Source of the DNA: Dromiciops gliroides
Taxonomy: Eukaryota; Chordata; Mammalia; Microbiotheria; Microbiotheriidae
DNA length: 64,000 nt
Direction of reading: 5' to 3'
Assembly: GCF_019393635.1 (NCBI RefSeq)
Contig: NC_057866.1
Location: forward strand, 11,542,223-11,606,222
This document shows positions 10,201 to 20,580 of the stretch, piece by piece; positions within the stretch are counted from its first letter, which is position 1, and every line of letters begins with the position of its first letter. The notes beneath the pieces were generated by a model. That model did no database searches. It worked only from the letters and a program-made list of their open reading frames with translations, and had not been told where the DNA came from. Both the position numbers and the translations under genes were made by a program.

Positions 10201-12292
10201 TTGTTCAATCCTTATTCTTAGGCAATTATTTTCATCAGAGAGCTTTTGTACCTCCCTTTCCATTTGACTTTTCAAGCTGTTGACTTTTTTCTCATGTCTT
10301 TCCTGCATCCCCCTCATTTCTCTTTCCATTTTTTCCTCTACCTCTCTAACTTTATCTTCAAAGTCCTTTTTGAGCGCCTCTATGGCCTGAGACCAATTCG
10401 TATTTTTCTTGGAAGCTTTAGATATAGGGGCCCTGATGTTGACATCTTTCTCTGAGGGTTCCCATTGGTCTTTCTTGTTACTGAAGAAACTTTCTATGGT
10501 CCTCACCTTTCTCTGTTGGCTCATCTTGCCTTTCTTTTTACTAGACTTTTATCTCCTTAAAGTGGGGCACTGTTTCCAGGCTGCGGTATCCCAAGCTTAA
10601 GAAGTCCCAGGTGGTATGATTTAAGGAGAATCAGGTTCTTCACTCACCAGGCCTGTTTCCTGGTCCTAGGTGACCCCAGACCAACTTGCCAATCAACCAG
10701 CTTTGTGTGCTGTGGTTGTCAGCTCCAATGAGCCTGCGCCCCTCCCCATCCTGGGCCACTGCTACTTGAGCCTACCTCCTGGTTCTCAGCAGGGGTGTAA
10801 AATCCAAGTTCTGCCTCGGCACCAGCATAGACCCCTGTAGTCTCCCCCCTGCCCAGGGCTCAGCCCCCTCACCAGATTGTGAGCTTAGTTCCAGACAACA
10901 CTGGCGCTTCAGCTGATTCAGAGGCTCTGGGGGTCTCCTTCTCTGGTGAGGACTTCCTGAGACTGGATCTGTGTCAGGGTGACTGTGGGGTTGGGCCCGA
11001 CTCCTGTATCAGCACAGCAGCTCCCTCCTTCTGACCTTCCAAGCCGTTCTTGGTTAGATGATTTCAGCACATTCTTCTGGGAGTTTTGCTGCTCTGGGCA
11101 TTTTCCTATGGCCTTATTTGGATGTTTTTTGGAGTGATCGTGTCATGAGTTTGGGAGCTCACTGCCTTTCCTCCGCCATCTTGGCTCTGCCCCTGGCTTT
11201 ACCCCTCCCCAATGTTATCTGTTGGATCTGGTACCCTGAATATTATATTACTGGTGGGGGAGAGCTCCCTTGTGGGCCCCCTGTGTCCTATGGGCTCTTG
11301 AGAACCTGCAAGGGCCATTGATTTTCATCAGACCCTCTATACAGTTTGTCATGGCATTTAAAAAAATAGCTGCACAAAACTGAAGTAGGATATTTATTTA
11401 TTTATTTATTTATTTTGCTTTTTAATTTTTTTTGGCAGCATGGCTAACATGAAAATGTTTTCCCTTATTTCACATGTATAATTGATATCATATTGCTGGC
11501 CTTCTTGGTTGGTGGGGGAGAGGCTGAAGGGAGGGAGAGAATGTAAAACTCCAAGTTTTTTTTAATTAAAATTTGTTTTTTTGTGGGGCAGTGAGGGTTA
11601 AGTGACTTGCCCAGGGTCAAGTGTCTGAAGCTGGATTTGAACTCAGATCTTCCTGAATCCAGGGCCGGCACATTATCCACTGCACCACCTACCTGCCCTA
11701 AAACTCCAAATTTTTAAAAAAGAGTGCTAATGAATAATAAAAGATTTCAAAAACATTACCAAAAATAATAGTTTTACAGACCCCATGGAAGGCCCTCTGG
11801 CTATCAAGTCATCTTCTCTAGATTCTCTGAGGAAGCCCCTCCTCACCTTCCTCTTTTCCCTGAAGAGCTACCCATTGCTTTTATGGGTCCATTACAGTTG
11901 GTTGGGATGTCTGGGAGGTGGAAGGGAGGTTGACAAAAATGGGTGGATTTCAGTGTTATGGTAGGTAGCCAAAAGGTTTAAACTGACAATGGTTTCTACC
12001 CCCTTGCGCTGACCATTCCACTCCTTTCTCTCTGTATGACTCAGGTGTCTCTGCCTCACACATGCCCTGGGAACTGTTTTCCTTTTGCCAAGGGAGCCAA
12101 AAGCCAAATCTAACTTTGCCAGAGTAAAGTATTTGGCTGGAATGCAGAAGAGCAGGCTTCCCTCTTGACCACAGTCTTCCTCTCTGTTCACAGGTCAGAG
12201 ATGTCCTCGTGGGAGCTGGGATAGCTGGAGGTTTGGCTGTTGCTGGCCTCATTGGTGTGATGTTTTCAAGAAACAGACGACAAACCCAATAA
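7111..12292 (+). CDS. PLAAT3: PLAAT3 (PLA2G16/HRASLS3) phospholipase A/acyltransferase, three of its coding exons
   Basis: PLAAT3 is a small membrane-anchored enzyme with an LRAT/NlpC-P60 fold that cleaves acyl chains from phospholipids (PLA1/2) and can N-acylate phosphatidylethanolamine. Exons at 7111-7213, 7531-7799 and 12194-12292 join in frame (phases 1 and 0, GT-AG throughout) to 156 codons plus stop; the human protein has 162, so only about five codons (MRAPI in human) are missing. The product keeps PGDLIEIFR, the first catalytic His in [11 protein letters not shown], the second in YVVHLAPPS, and the Cys nucleophile in SENCEHF. The C-terminus is a hydrophobic anchor followed by FSRNRRQTQ, closely like human FSRNKRQKQ, which identifies PLAAT3 rather than PLAAT2 or PLAAT4. 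The exon with the start codon was not found and may lie left of the window. Its last intron holds a half-L1. Confidence 0.95.
7531..7799 (+). CDS. PLAAT3: PLAAT3 coding exon with the catalytic cysteine
   Basis: The exon has 269 bases, acceptor TGTCCAAAAG| and donor GACCAG|GTACAT. It starts with GT completing a Ser codon and encodes [19 protein letters not shown], then [19 protein letters not shown] and [16 protein letters not shown]. Only 317 bases separate it from the preceding exon. Confidence 0.95.
8049..8200 (+). repeat. Dispersed repeat of the 'tattaagcac...tgtgcca' type
   Basis: GCATTTATTAAGCACTTGCT, GTCCCTGGCCTCAAGAAGCT; in PLAAT3 last intron. Confidence 0.65.
8469..11205 (-). mobile_element. 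Half-L1 (HAL1-like) with complete ends and a 15-base target duplication
   Basis: The element is bounded by TCCCCAATGTTATCT at 8454-8468 and 11206-11220. On the minus strand it has the marsupial L1 5' start (GGGGCAGAGCCAAGATGGCG), a 5' UTR, a long ORF1, inter-ORF sequence, then only the last part of ORF2 and the 3' UTR; about 3-4 kb of a standard L1 is missing. It lies inside the last PLAAT3 intron in the opposite orientation. Confidence 0.9.
9649..10524 (-). CDS. L1 ORF1 protein of the half-L1, 291 codons open
   Basis: Nucleic-acid-binding ORF1p: N-terminus [20 protein letters not shown], a charged coiled coil (about residues 45-110), RRM-like [15 protein letters not shown] (about 150-165), and the C-terminal domain with [17 protein letters not shown] and [16 protein letters not shown]. 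Between about residues 212 and 226 the reading is out of frame: [20 protein letters not shown] where the related L1 frame would give a KFQ..QVKEKILQA sequence, so a compensating frame change has kept the ORF open. It ends a few residues before the usual C-terminus. Confidence 0.85.
   Translation of the reverse strand: MSQQRKVRTIESFFSNKKDQWEPSEKDVNIRAPISKASKKNTNWSQAIEALKKDFEDKVREVEEKMEREMRGMQERHEKKVNSLKSQMEREVQKLSDENNCLRIRIEQMGASDFRRNQGTIKQIQTNKKIEGNVKYLLGKTAHLENRSRRDNLKIIGLPENHDQGKSLDTIFQDILRENCPEILEEEAKIEIERIHQSPPERDPQKENSQEYYSQIPELSGQGKILQAAKKKEFKYCGAPVRIAHGLAASTLKDQRAWNMIFQRAKEMGLQPRITYPAKLSIIFQQKKMEL
11396..11416 (+). repeat. (ATTT)n microsatellite
   Basis: Five ATTT units in PLAAT3 last intron. 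Confidence 0.8.
11576..11699 (-). mobile_element. CORE-SINE-like retroposon, PLAAT3 last intron
   Basis: Slightly shortened: the CACACAGCTAGTAAGTG segment is missing from its middle. Confidence 0.85.
12194..12292 (+). CDS. PLAAT3: PLAAT3 last coding exon: transmembrane tail and stop
   Basis: Acceptor TCTGTTCACAG|. The exon encodes [19 protein letters not shown], then [13 protein letters not shown] and TAA. The glycine/alanine-rich hydrophobic run is the C-terminal anchor that in PLAAT3 holds the enzyme on membranes, and the basic end matches the mammalian orthologue. It is 99 bases including the stop. Confidence 0.95.
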   Translation, partial: VRDVLVGAGIAGGLAVAGLIGVMFSRNRRQTQ

Positions 12293-12372
12293 GACAGCCA
12301 CTCAAGTTACGGTAGCTTGGCTGTGCCACAGGTTATATTGTGCAATGTGACTTTCAGTGCCTTACTGCTTTT

Positions 12373-12378
12373 AATAAA
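12373..12378 (+). terminator. PLAAT3: PLAAT3 polyadenylation signal AATAAA
   Basis: AATAAA lies 81 bases after the PLAAT3 stop in a short 3' UTR; cleavage would fall near 12395. Copies C and D also have AATAAA soon after their stops, so the short 3' UTR layout is shared by the array. Confidence 0.85.
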
Positions 12379-12584
12379 GTAAGATGGTTTTACTACCAAA
12401 AACAAAAGATGCACTGGGGAATGGCCCGGGATGAGTCGGCTCCAAGCTCTCCCTCCTGGTTTAGAGTGAAAACTGAATTATCTTCCACAAATCTTTCCTG
12501 ATTCTATGCCAGCCCAGTCTCTCCTTCGTGTCCTTGGAGGAAAAGAATAATAACTGGTCCCCAGACTGTATCTCATACACCTTA

Positions 12585-12790
12585 ATCACAGAACTTGGAG
12601 CTGGAAGGGCCCTGAGTGATTGATGTTCTGGTCCTAATCCCTCATTTGAGAGAGGAGGGGATAGAGAGGTTGTGATTTGCCTAAGGTCACACAGTAGGAC
12701 AGGTTCAGAACTGGTTTGATTTGGGGTCCTCTGGTAGCAAATTCAGTGCCTTCTTCACAATGCCCAGCTGCCTCTTGGTATACCCGATGG
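12585..12790 (+). repeat. MIR-like SINE downstream of PLAAT3
   Basis: ACTTGGAGCTGGAAGGGCCC and TTGCCTAAGGTCACACAGTA. Confidence 0.6.
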
Positions 12791-13664
12791 CATTGTTACC
12801 TTTATTGTCACAAAGACCAGAATTCCCTGCCTCCCACAGTGATTTCGAAAACAACCCAACCCCTACAAAGAAGCACATTTTATCCAAATGTCTGGATTTA
12901 TAGAATTCCGGTGATGGGGTAGGGGAAGGGAGGGAAGAGAATGTCAAGTGTTCTATTTTCGGGTCCATAGATGGGATCTTGGGACAAGACCTTTCTAGGT
13001 GGCAGGGTTTCTCTCTGTCCAGCTACCCATAGACTTCCTGTGGCGAGCTACTGAGAAGGGAACTGGGCGTGCCAGTCTCTCTCTCCACCAGACCAGAAGC
13101 CTCCAACTCTCCCTTGGTCTTCAGGCTCAGGTGCACGGTGACTTTAGTAGGGCCATGCTCAGTCAGTCTTACAGCTGGGTGAAGATGGAAAAGAACTCTT
13201 TTCACCCCATGTGATTCGAGGGGCGTCAGAGAAGGACTCCAGTATATCAACGGACGAATCTGGCTGAAATTCACCATTAGAGATTGACCCAAATGCCGGA
13301 ATTCTCCTGTATCTCCCCCCTTTACCAAATTGCAAAGCTACAGGTAATATTTGTTTCCTAAGCTCTTACCAGTCGTATCTGAGATCCTGTCTGGCCAATC
13401 TCAGGAAAGGGGGTAGAGTATAGGAAGGTCTGGGTGGTGCTTTTGAGACAGGTAAGAAGACAGGCCTGAAGCATGGGTTGCTGCTGAGAAAAGCTGGCCT
13501 GGATTAGAGTGGAATGGAGGGCAGTTGGGAGAGATTCTGAAGAATGGGCCTGGGGGAGAAAGAGAGAGACCGAGCAGTTCTTTGATGCTACTTAAAGTGA
13601 GAATCCATTTGGTTTGAGAGAGAAGTCACTCTACTCGGGCGGTCTCCTTTTTACAGCCCTTGGG

Positions 13665-13900
13665 GTAAATGGACAATGGTGGCACCCAGTGTGGGAACCA
13701 GATGAGGAGTTGGAAGAACCAGCTTTGCCACTATGTGACCTTGGGCAAGTCATTTGCCCTCTGTGCCTCTGTTTGCTTTTCTTTCATTTGAGAACAAAAG
13801 CACTTTCCCTACTTCTTCCCCAGCTGTGCCTTAAGGCTGAAATGAGATGATAGTGTGTGTGAAGATGCTTGAAAAGTATAAATTATTATATGAATAAGGG
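13665..13900 (+). repeat. MIR-like SINE
   Basis: TGTGACCTTGGGCAAGTCAT and, at the end, AAGTATAAATTATTATATG, a MIR in sense orientation. Confidence 0.55.
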
Positions 13901-14591
13901 ATTTTTAATGTTTCTTAATAAAACTTTACCTGTTTTTTCAAAATGTGTAAGTCATTTAGGTCAGGAGCAGAGGGGTGATATTTGTGGGTGTATTTTTTAA
14001 AAAAGTATTTCCTGCCCAGTCACTATTATCGTGTCCTAATGAGCAGTCAATCGGCTTGAGTGTCAGGTATCCAAGGCTTTCAGAAAGAGGGGAGGAATGC
14101 AGGCCTTGAGGTTCATCTCAGGTGGTTTGTGCAAAAGCGTGAGTTTGGGACAAGACTTTTCGGCCTTACTGACTGTGATTCGGTGGATAGATTGGGATGT
14201 TTCAGAGGTTGAAAGTGGTTCAATTTATGCATTATTAGGGCTTATGGACTGTGCCTAGAAAGAAGGAAGGAAGAGAAGGCGTAAGAGGGAAGGGTGAGGA
14301 ATTCGGGCTGGGTCCAAGGATTTCTTTCCAGGGTTTTAGAGATAACCTTGTTATATTTCAGTGTTATCATTTAGGAATGAAAAGCTCCGGTGTCTTTTCC
14401 AAGCATCTTCCCCCTCCCCGTAAGGAAATTGTGGGGAGAACAAATGGAATGGACTGGGCCAAAACAAGTGATGGCTTTGGGGCAGGAAGCCTCAGAATGC
14501 CACCAGAATCTTCAACTATCAGGGACTTGGGTCAGAATAACTTGGGGAGAACCAAGTCCCCTTATATACAAGGACAGTAAGACCATCATCC

Positions 14592-14682
14592 AGTAAGTGT
14601 CAAGTGTCTGAGCTGGACTTGAACTCAGGTCCTCCTGAATCCAGGGCCGATGCCTTATCCACTGTGCCACCTAGCTGCCCCC
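14592..14682 (-). mobile_element. CORE-SINE-like retroposon, 3' part missing
   Basis: Only the half from AGTAAGTGTCAAGTG to GCTGCCCCC remains, without tail. Confidence 0.85.
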
Positions 14683-15267
14683 AGGAGCACACTTCCCAAA
14701 GCTCATCCTGGGCACAGGCAGAGCTTCATGGATGATGGTGGTGGTGATGCTGCCGCTATATTAATAATAGTGAGGGTAAACAACCAGAAGCAGGACCTCC
14801 CAGGCTACTGCTTGAGTAACATTTCAGGAGGAGTAAAGGATGATAAAGACAAAGCATGTGACACAAGAGAAAGATGAGAGAACTCTCCAGGCTTGGAGCA
14901 AAGCAATGGGTGGCTGGCTCTTCCTGCAGAAGAGGGGCTCTGTGTGTCCTGCAGTCAGAGAAGAGGGGTGGTGCTTGGCTACTGGGCCACCTTTCTGGGC
15001 TGGGTCTCCAGGCTTCTCCTAGGAACGCCTCTGAAGCCTCACCAACCTGGATGACTACTACCCATTTACAGGTGATTCAGGTGAACACAAGCGGCCCTAT
15101 CAGAATGTCTGTGGCAAGCACTGCTGAGGATAATGATGTCTTCAAAACTATATCATCAACAAGCTATTTGACTAGAAACTGGGATGAGAGCATGGAGTGA
15201 GAAACATGGAGTGAGAGCAACAGATAATAACCGTGTGCTCCATTGCTCCCCATGGAATGTCAGAAGT

Positions 15268-15545
15268 CAGTATTAGTAAGTGCCTACTCTGTGCCAGGCA
15301 TGTGCTAAATGCTGGGGAGACCAAGAAGGGCCCAAGCCAGAAGGCTTCTCTCGAGGAGCTCACAGCTGGATGAGGAAGATGACATGAAAAGGGCTGTGGA
15401 GAAATGGGTTATGTACAGGATAAACTAGCAAGAACCAACATTGGGAAACTACTAGCATGAAGGGAAATCAAGGCAGGCTTCCTGGAGAAGGTAGGATTTC
15501 ACTTTGACTTGAAGCCAGGGTAGCAGAGATGAAGGAAGCTCACTC
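15268..15545 (+). repeat. Dispersed repeat of the 'tattaagcac...tgtgcca' type
   Basis: TAAGTGCCTACTCTGTGCCA, CTCGAGGAGCTCACAGC, GCAGGCTTCCTGGAGAAGGT. Confidence 0.65.
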
Positions 15546-15713
15546 CCAGAATGTCTTTTTCCTTCTGCAGGGGCTTCCCCCCTGCTATTGTCTAGTGCCG
15601 CTCCAGTGGCCCCCATATTGCCTCTGGTTGCTTGGGGAGTTGTGGGGAAGAGAGAAACTCTCTTCCCAGGCTGGCAAAATCACACACACTTGAAGTTGAA
15701 GTAACTTACCCAC

Positions 15714-15900
15714 TTGTTGTTGTTTGTCCTTCATTCTCAAAGAGGACCATGACGTTGGGGTGATGTCATGACTTGCAGTGAATCGGATCCAAGTGAGGGA
15801 GGGCTGTGCAAGGTCACCAGCTGAACTTTCTCCTCAAGCCATCTGGGTCCAGTGGCAATATCTCTATCAGAACTGGAGAAACTATCTCCTCCCATGCTGG
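15714..15900 (-). mobile_element. Second SINE type with (CAA)n tail
   Basis: Starts TTGTTGTTGTTTGTCCTTC and has ACCATGACGTTGGGGTGATG and GTGAGGGAGGGCTGTGCAAG. Related copies at 30783 and 61583 confirm a dispersed family. Confidence 0.65.
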
Positions 15901-15920
15901 CAAAATTATACACACACTTT

Positions 15921-16078
15921 AGTTTTTTGTTTTTTTTTTTTTAGTGAGGCAATTGGGGTTAAGTGACTTGCCCAGGGTCACACAGCTAGTAAGTGTTAAG
16001 TGTCTGAGGCCGAATTTGAACTCAGGTACTCCTGACTCCAGGGCCAGTGCTCTATCCACTGCGCCACCTAGCTGCCCC
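15921..16078 (-). mobile_element. CORE-SINE-like retroposon
   Basis: Flanked by near-identical TTATACAC(A/G)CACTTTA. It lies inside the right part of the SINE of a second type that starts at 15714. Confidence 0.92.
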
Positions 16079-16349
16079 TTATACACGCACTTTAAGTTGA
16101 AGGATACAGGGAAACCAAGTAAACATCAAAGGATATTAAATGGAAGGAACTTGAAAGCATTTTCTCAACACAAATAATGTTTTGGATTACTAAATGTATA
16201 AATTCCCTTCCCTAGACAGCTCAGCCACCTGAGGGAGCAGTGTGACCAGGAGAGTAAAGAACAGTAAGGAATGGAGAGGGGGGAGAGGAAGAGCAAATGG
16301 GGGGAGAAGTGGCAAAAGAAAACTGTTTTTCTTTTGTTTCTAAGTTTTA

Positions 16350-18005
16350 AGAATTGAGAAAGAAAGAGTCTTGGGGGCAGCTAGGTGGTGAAGTGGATAA
16401 AGCACCAGCCCTGGATTCAGGAGTACCTGGGTTCAAATCTGGCCTCAGACACTTGACACTTAATAGCTGTGTGAACCTGGGCAAGTCACTTAACCCCCAT
16501 TGCCCAGCAAGAAAAAGAAAAAAAAAAGAAAGAGTCCTACCAGAATCCTTTTATGAGACAAATATGAGATGTTAATATGAATATGTGGACCTCCTGGATT
16601 TGATGGAGGTGCCTTATTATCCAAAAGTATTTTATGAAACCCTGGATTAATTGACCCTTCAACTGAACTCCAAAGACTAATTACCTAAACCAGAGAAAGA
16701 TAAAACATGGAAAGAAAACTAGAGGCCGTTATCATTAATGAGTTTAAACCAAATAGTATCAAACAAATTACAGTGATTGATATAAGAAATCATTCATTAT
16801 GATCAAGTAGGACTTATGCCAGGGATGCAAAGATGATTCAACATTAAGAAAACAATCAACATAATTAATCATAATAAAACCTAAAATATCCCAAACCCGT
16901 GATCATCTGAATAGATGCAGAAAAAGCCTCTGACAAAGTACAATCCTCCTTTATGCTAAAACAAAACAACAAAACAAAAAAGCCCAAACTCGACAAAACA
17001 TAGGCATAGAGGGCCCCTTTTTAGTATAAAACGTATCTATCTAAACCAAAAGTATCATATACGATGAGGATACACTATAACCTTTTCCAATAAATACAGA
17101 AGTGAAGCAAGGATGCCCACTCTTCCCAAATTTCATATACTACTGGGAATGTTAGCAATAGCAATAAGACTAGAGAAAGGAATGAAAGTAATAAAGATAG
17201 GTAAAGAGGAGATAAAAACTACCCGTCTGCGTATGATATGATAGTTTACTTGTGAAACCCTGGGGAATTGGCAAAGATACTAATTGAAACAATAGCTTCA
17301 GTAAAGATGCAGGCTACAAAATAAACCATCAGGCTCAAAAATCAACAGCATTTCTCCGTAATAAAAAATCTCAAAAGACGCAATAACAGGGAAATCCCAT
17401 TCCAAATAACTACAAAATGCATAAAATATCTGGGGCTCAGTCTCCCAAAGTACACAAAAAACGTTTTAGATTCAATTACAAATCACTTAAAGAATGAAAG
17501 ACAGCCGAAATGGCAGGAGGGATAGTCAGTGTTCATGGCTAGGCTGCATAATAATATAATATATGTATATAATAAAAATGACAATGCTACCAAAATCAAT
17601 TTACACTTTTAATGCTATAGCAATCAAATTAACCAAGGGGATACTTTACAAAGCTTGATAAAATAAGAAGGAAATTCATTTGGAAAAACAAAAGATTCAG
17701 AATCTCAAGGGAAATGCTGAAAAGAAATAAGCAGTAAGGGGAGAGCAGCATTTCCAGACCTCAAACTAATGTAAAGCGGCAGTCATAAAAACGATCTGCT
17801 ACTGGTTAAATAGCAGAGAGACGGTTTAATAGAACAGACTCAAAAGGGAAATTCAGAAACAATAGAATTTAATAGCGCAGTAGTCGGTAAAGTGGAAAAC
17901 ATTAAGTTACTTAGGGAAAAATTCCCTATTTCATGAAAAACTGCCGGGAAAACGGGAAAGCAGGCAGAAATTAGGCTCGAAGCCCCTTCCACAAGGCACA
18001 CAAAA
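16350..18005 (+). mobile_element. Degraded L1 ORF2 fragment, plus strand
   Basis: Sequence parallels ORF2 of the L1 at 54181, for example CATTATGATCAAGTAGGACT (reverse transcriptase HYDQVG), ATAGATGCAGAAAAAGCC (DAEKAF) and GTGAAGCAAGGATGCCCACT (VKQGCPL). It has many frame breaks and is interrupted by a SINE at 16374. It ends just before the CpG island. Confidence 0.8.
16374..16526 (+). mobile_element. CORE-SINE-like retroposon in L1
   Basis: Sense copy with A-rich tail, duplicated GAAAGAGTC at both sides; splits L1 ORF2 sequence. Confidence 0.92.
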
Positions 18006-18109
18006 TAGACACGTGACTTTAGGATTAAAGATCGTCCTAAAAAGGGGGGGGTGGAGCAGAGCTCAAGGCAATCCAGGCTCACTTAGTGGGGGAGGGGTGT
18101 CCCAGGAGA

Positions 18110-18890
18110 TCGGAAGCCAGGATCCTGGAGATGCCTCCCAGAGGGGCGGGGCGTTCCCCGGCCCCGCCCCGCCCCGCCCCGCCCCGGCGTCATCTCTTTC
18201 TCCTATTCGGAATCTGGACGCTGCCCTCGGGGTATCTCAGGTTTCTGGTGCGGAGTGACGCGGCGGCGGCTCCGGCTCGAGGGGAGGCTCGGCCCTCCAA
18301 GCTCCCGGCCCTGACTGGCCTTCAGGCCCCGAGACTAATCCCTAGGGTCCCGCCCTCCCCACTAGTGCGGCGGACTCCCAGGGGCACGCGAATAGGGTGG
18401 GGACAGGGGGTGGGGGGCGGGGTCTGCAGTTGACTTGATGTCGGGGCCTTGCACCCGCCCAACGAATAAATGTGGTCAAAGAAGATAATCCTAAAGAAGA
18501 CGCAAAACGTTGCCTAGAGGTTCCACGGGCGCCCCCTGCTGGGCTAGCCGAAGAGCATGAAGCTGCGCAGGCGCCAGACTCCTTACCACTCTCCCCCTCC
18601 CCGCCCAGCATCTACTGCGCAGGTCTTTTAGTACTTTTCCACCCCCACCATTCCAGGCACCCAGCTGTGAGGCTGAGATACCGGAGCGTCGCCCCACCCA
18701 CATGTACAGAAGAAGTTTCTTTCTGTTCTGGGCCAGAAAACTACAACTCTGGGAGGGGTAGTGGGGGGGGAAGGGAAGGGGAGGAGAGGGGAGGGGAGGG
18801 AAGGGGAGGGGAAATACTCCGCGGCGCAGCTGCGATGAGGCCCTGGAAGCTGGGGGGGGGGGGCAGCGCAAGGTCCTGGAGCTGACTCTT
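18110..18890. promoter_or_regulatory. CpG island with GC boxes, candidate promoter
   Basis: CpG dinucleotides are frequent from about 18110 to 18450 and again to 18890, in contrast to the CpG-poor surroundings. Five consecutive CCCCG units at 18160-18186 and GGGGCGGGGC at 18143 are Sp1/KLF-type boxes. CTGCGCAGGCGCC near 18562 resembles an NRF1 site, and AACTACAACTCTGGGAGG near 18739 partly resembles a ZNF143 site. No TATA box is evident. No exon could be recognised here. By position it could drive the downstream PLAAT copies. Confidence 0.7.
18760..18812 (+). repeat. G-rich low-complexity tract
   Basis: Repeated GGGGAGGGGA-type runs within the CpG island could form a G-quadruplex on this strand. 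The CCCCG repeat at 18160-18186 offers the same on the opposite strand. Confidence 0.6.
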
Positions 18891-18894
18891 AAAG

Positions 18895-19480
18895 GGCCAC
18901 GCACATGTTAGCCTGACCACAGCTCGAGACCAAGTGAGAATCACTTAACTAGTCCAAAGCCCTCCTATTACAGATCGGAAAACTGAGACTCAGAGAAGGA
19001 CCGGGACACACTGTATAGATGGAGAAAGTGAGGCTCAAGGCCCCCCAGCCACAGAGCTTGCCTCCGACCCCTGCCCCTCTAGAGGAGGCCAGAAATGAGG
19101 GGGTCCTTGGACCTCATCCAGGAGCCCTGTTTTATAAAAGCTGGGCCTGCTGGGAGAGTACGGAGCCCTTGGGCTTCTCCCGGGAGCTGGCCCACGTCCC
19201 ATCTCTGACTGCCACACCTTTGCCCTAGGCCATGCTCCGGGCCAGGCAGGCTCCCACCTCCTCCTCCCCCTTCCCCGGGCTTCTTTACAGCAGGGCTTCC
19301 TAAACTTTGTCCACCCGTGAGCCCTTTTCGCCTCAGAAATTTTTATGCGACCCCGGGGCATGTAGGTATATAAAATAGGAATACAAAGCAAACATCTGCT
19401 GCCAAAGTTTTCGCCTCCCCTACATTCAGTGACTTGGGGTTGCCACCCACAGGTTAAGAAGCTTCACTTTCCGGGACTCT
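18895..19480. other. Right flank of the CpG island
   Basis: GC-moderate sequence with a short MIR-like piece near 18950-19060. No splice donor with a PLAAT-like start was found. Confidence 0.4.
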
Positions 19481-19670
19481 GAAGTCAGGAAGACCAATCT
19501 CAGACACGTCCTAGTTTTGTGACCCTGGGCAAGTCACTAACCTCTGCCTGCCTTAGTTTCCCCATCTGTATAGTGGGGTGAGAGCATACGTGTACCGCGC
19601 TTGGGACCGTGCTGGTCCCTAGTAAGTGCTGTATAAATGTTAGCTATTTTCATTATTATTACCCTACCCT
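19480..19670 (+). repeat. MIR-like SINE
   Basis: TGTGACCCTGGGCAAGTCAC, GTTTCCCCATCTGTATAGTG and AGTAAGTGCTGTATAAATGT. Confidence 0.7.
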
Positions 19671-19880
19671 CTGAAAGAAGCCCCATTAAGGTCTCCCCTG
19701 TGAGATGAGCGACTGTTTGTCCTGTCTACACCTGCATCGGACCTTGTTTCCGCCTTTCTTCCTCTCCTGGTACAAATCTTGTCCTGGCCAAGGGCTTGCT
19801 AAATGTTTATTGCAGGATCCAATCTTGCCAGTATGGAAATGAAAGCCTGAGGTCAGGACCCTGCCCAGGCCTTTCCTTCC

Positions 19881-20580
19881 TGTATGGGACAATTGCCTCA
19901 GTTTACCCAAATAATTCGAGGAGATCATGAAGTCAAGGGGAGGCAGATTTATTTCATTCTCATGAGAATGGGCAACCCCATGCAAGGAATGAGGAGCCTG
20001 CTGATGAGCTTGAGTTGGGTTTTTATGGTACTTTTTCTAACATCCAATCCTGTCTCACCCAGTATGCGTGTTCAGCTCGTGATCATAGTATGGATGCATG
20101 CTCAGCTATGTCTGAGAGCTGGGAGAAGGGGAAGGGGAAAGGGTGAAACCACTCCACCCGTGTAAGGAGGGAGCAAGGGGGAAGAAGGGAGAGATGGTGC
20201 TAGGAGCTAGGGTTTAGGAATTCAAGAAGGGAGAGATAGTATCAGGGTGGGTCTGCACTAATAGGAAACAGCTCTCCTGCTTGGTCCGAGAACAAGGTGG
20301 GAGTAAGAGGTGTGTTGTAACAATGGAACAAGGACTGGGGCCTTTGGAATACAGGTGTGGAGGGGGATGGTACCAGTGTGCATCAAGTTCAGCAAAGCAA
20401 GATACATGATTACTATTAGCAATGTAAGGAAACATGAACAGAATGATCTGACAATAACGGACTGGGGCTGGCTTCTTTCCAGACCCCATCCTCAGAATCT
20501 GAACTGACTCAAATCCACCATATCCCACTTACTCCCACTCCTGGAATTCCGGGAAACAGAAACTTAACCAAGGACTGGTG
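19881..20580 (-). mobile_element. Solo LTR of an endogenous retrovirus, minus strand (fossil)
   Basis: Homologous to the LTR at 50220-51217 in opposite orientation. It ends with CATACA on its own strand and has GAATGAAATAAATCTGCC as polyadenylation region. No internal retroviral sequence adjoins it. Left end estimated from homology. Family not named; old. Confidence 0.65.

Larger units (their letters stand above)
12791..18005. other. Between PLAAT3 and the CpG island: mostly unidentified
   Basis: Apart from the MIR-like, SINE and L1 pieces listed separately, 12800-13660, 13900-14590 and 14690-15260 show no conserved coding exon or RNA. Open frames here are short and have no family resemblance. 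Confidence 0.5.

Noticed and set aside
18833-18850. ATGAGGCCCTGGAAGCTG as a possible PLAAT start exon
   Set aside because: It has only the Met-Arg start of MRAPI in common and no splice donor follows at the right place.
18013-18904. Several 80-137 codon frames in the CpG island on both strands
   Set aside because: GC-rich sequence with few stops gives overlapping frames; none resembles a known protein or has a PLAAT-like start.
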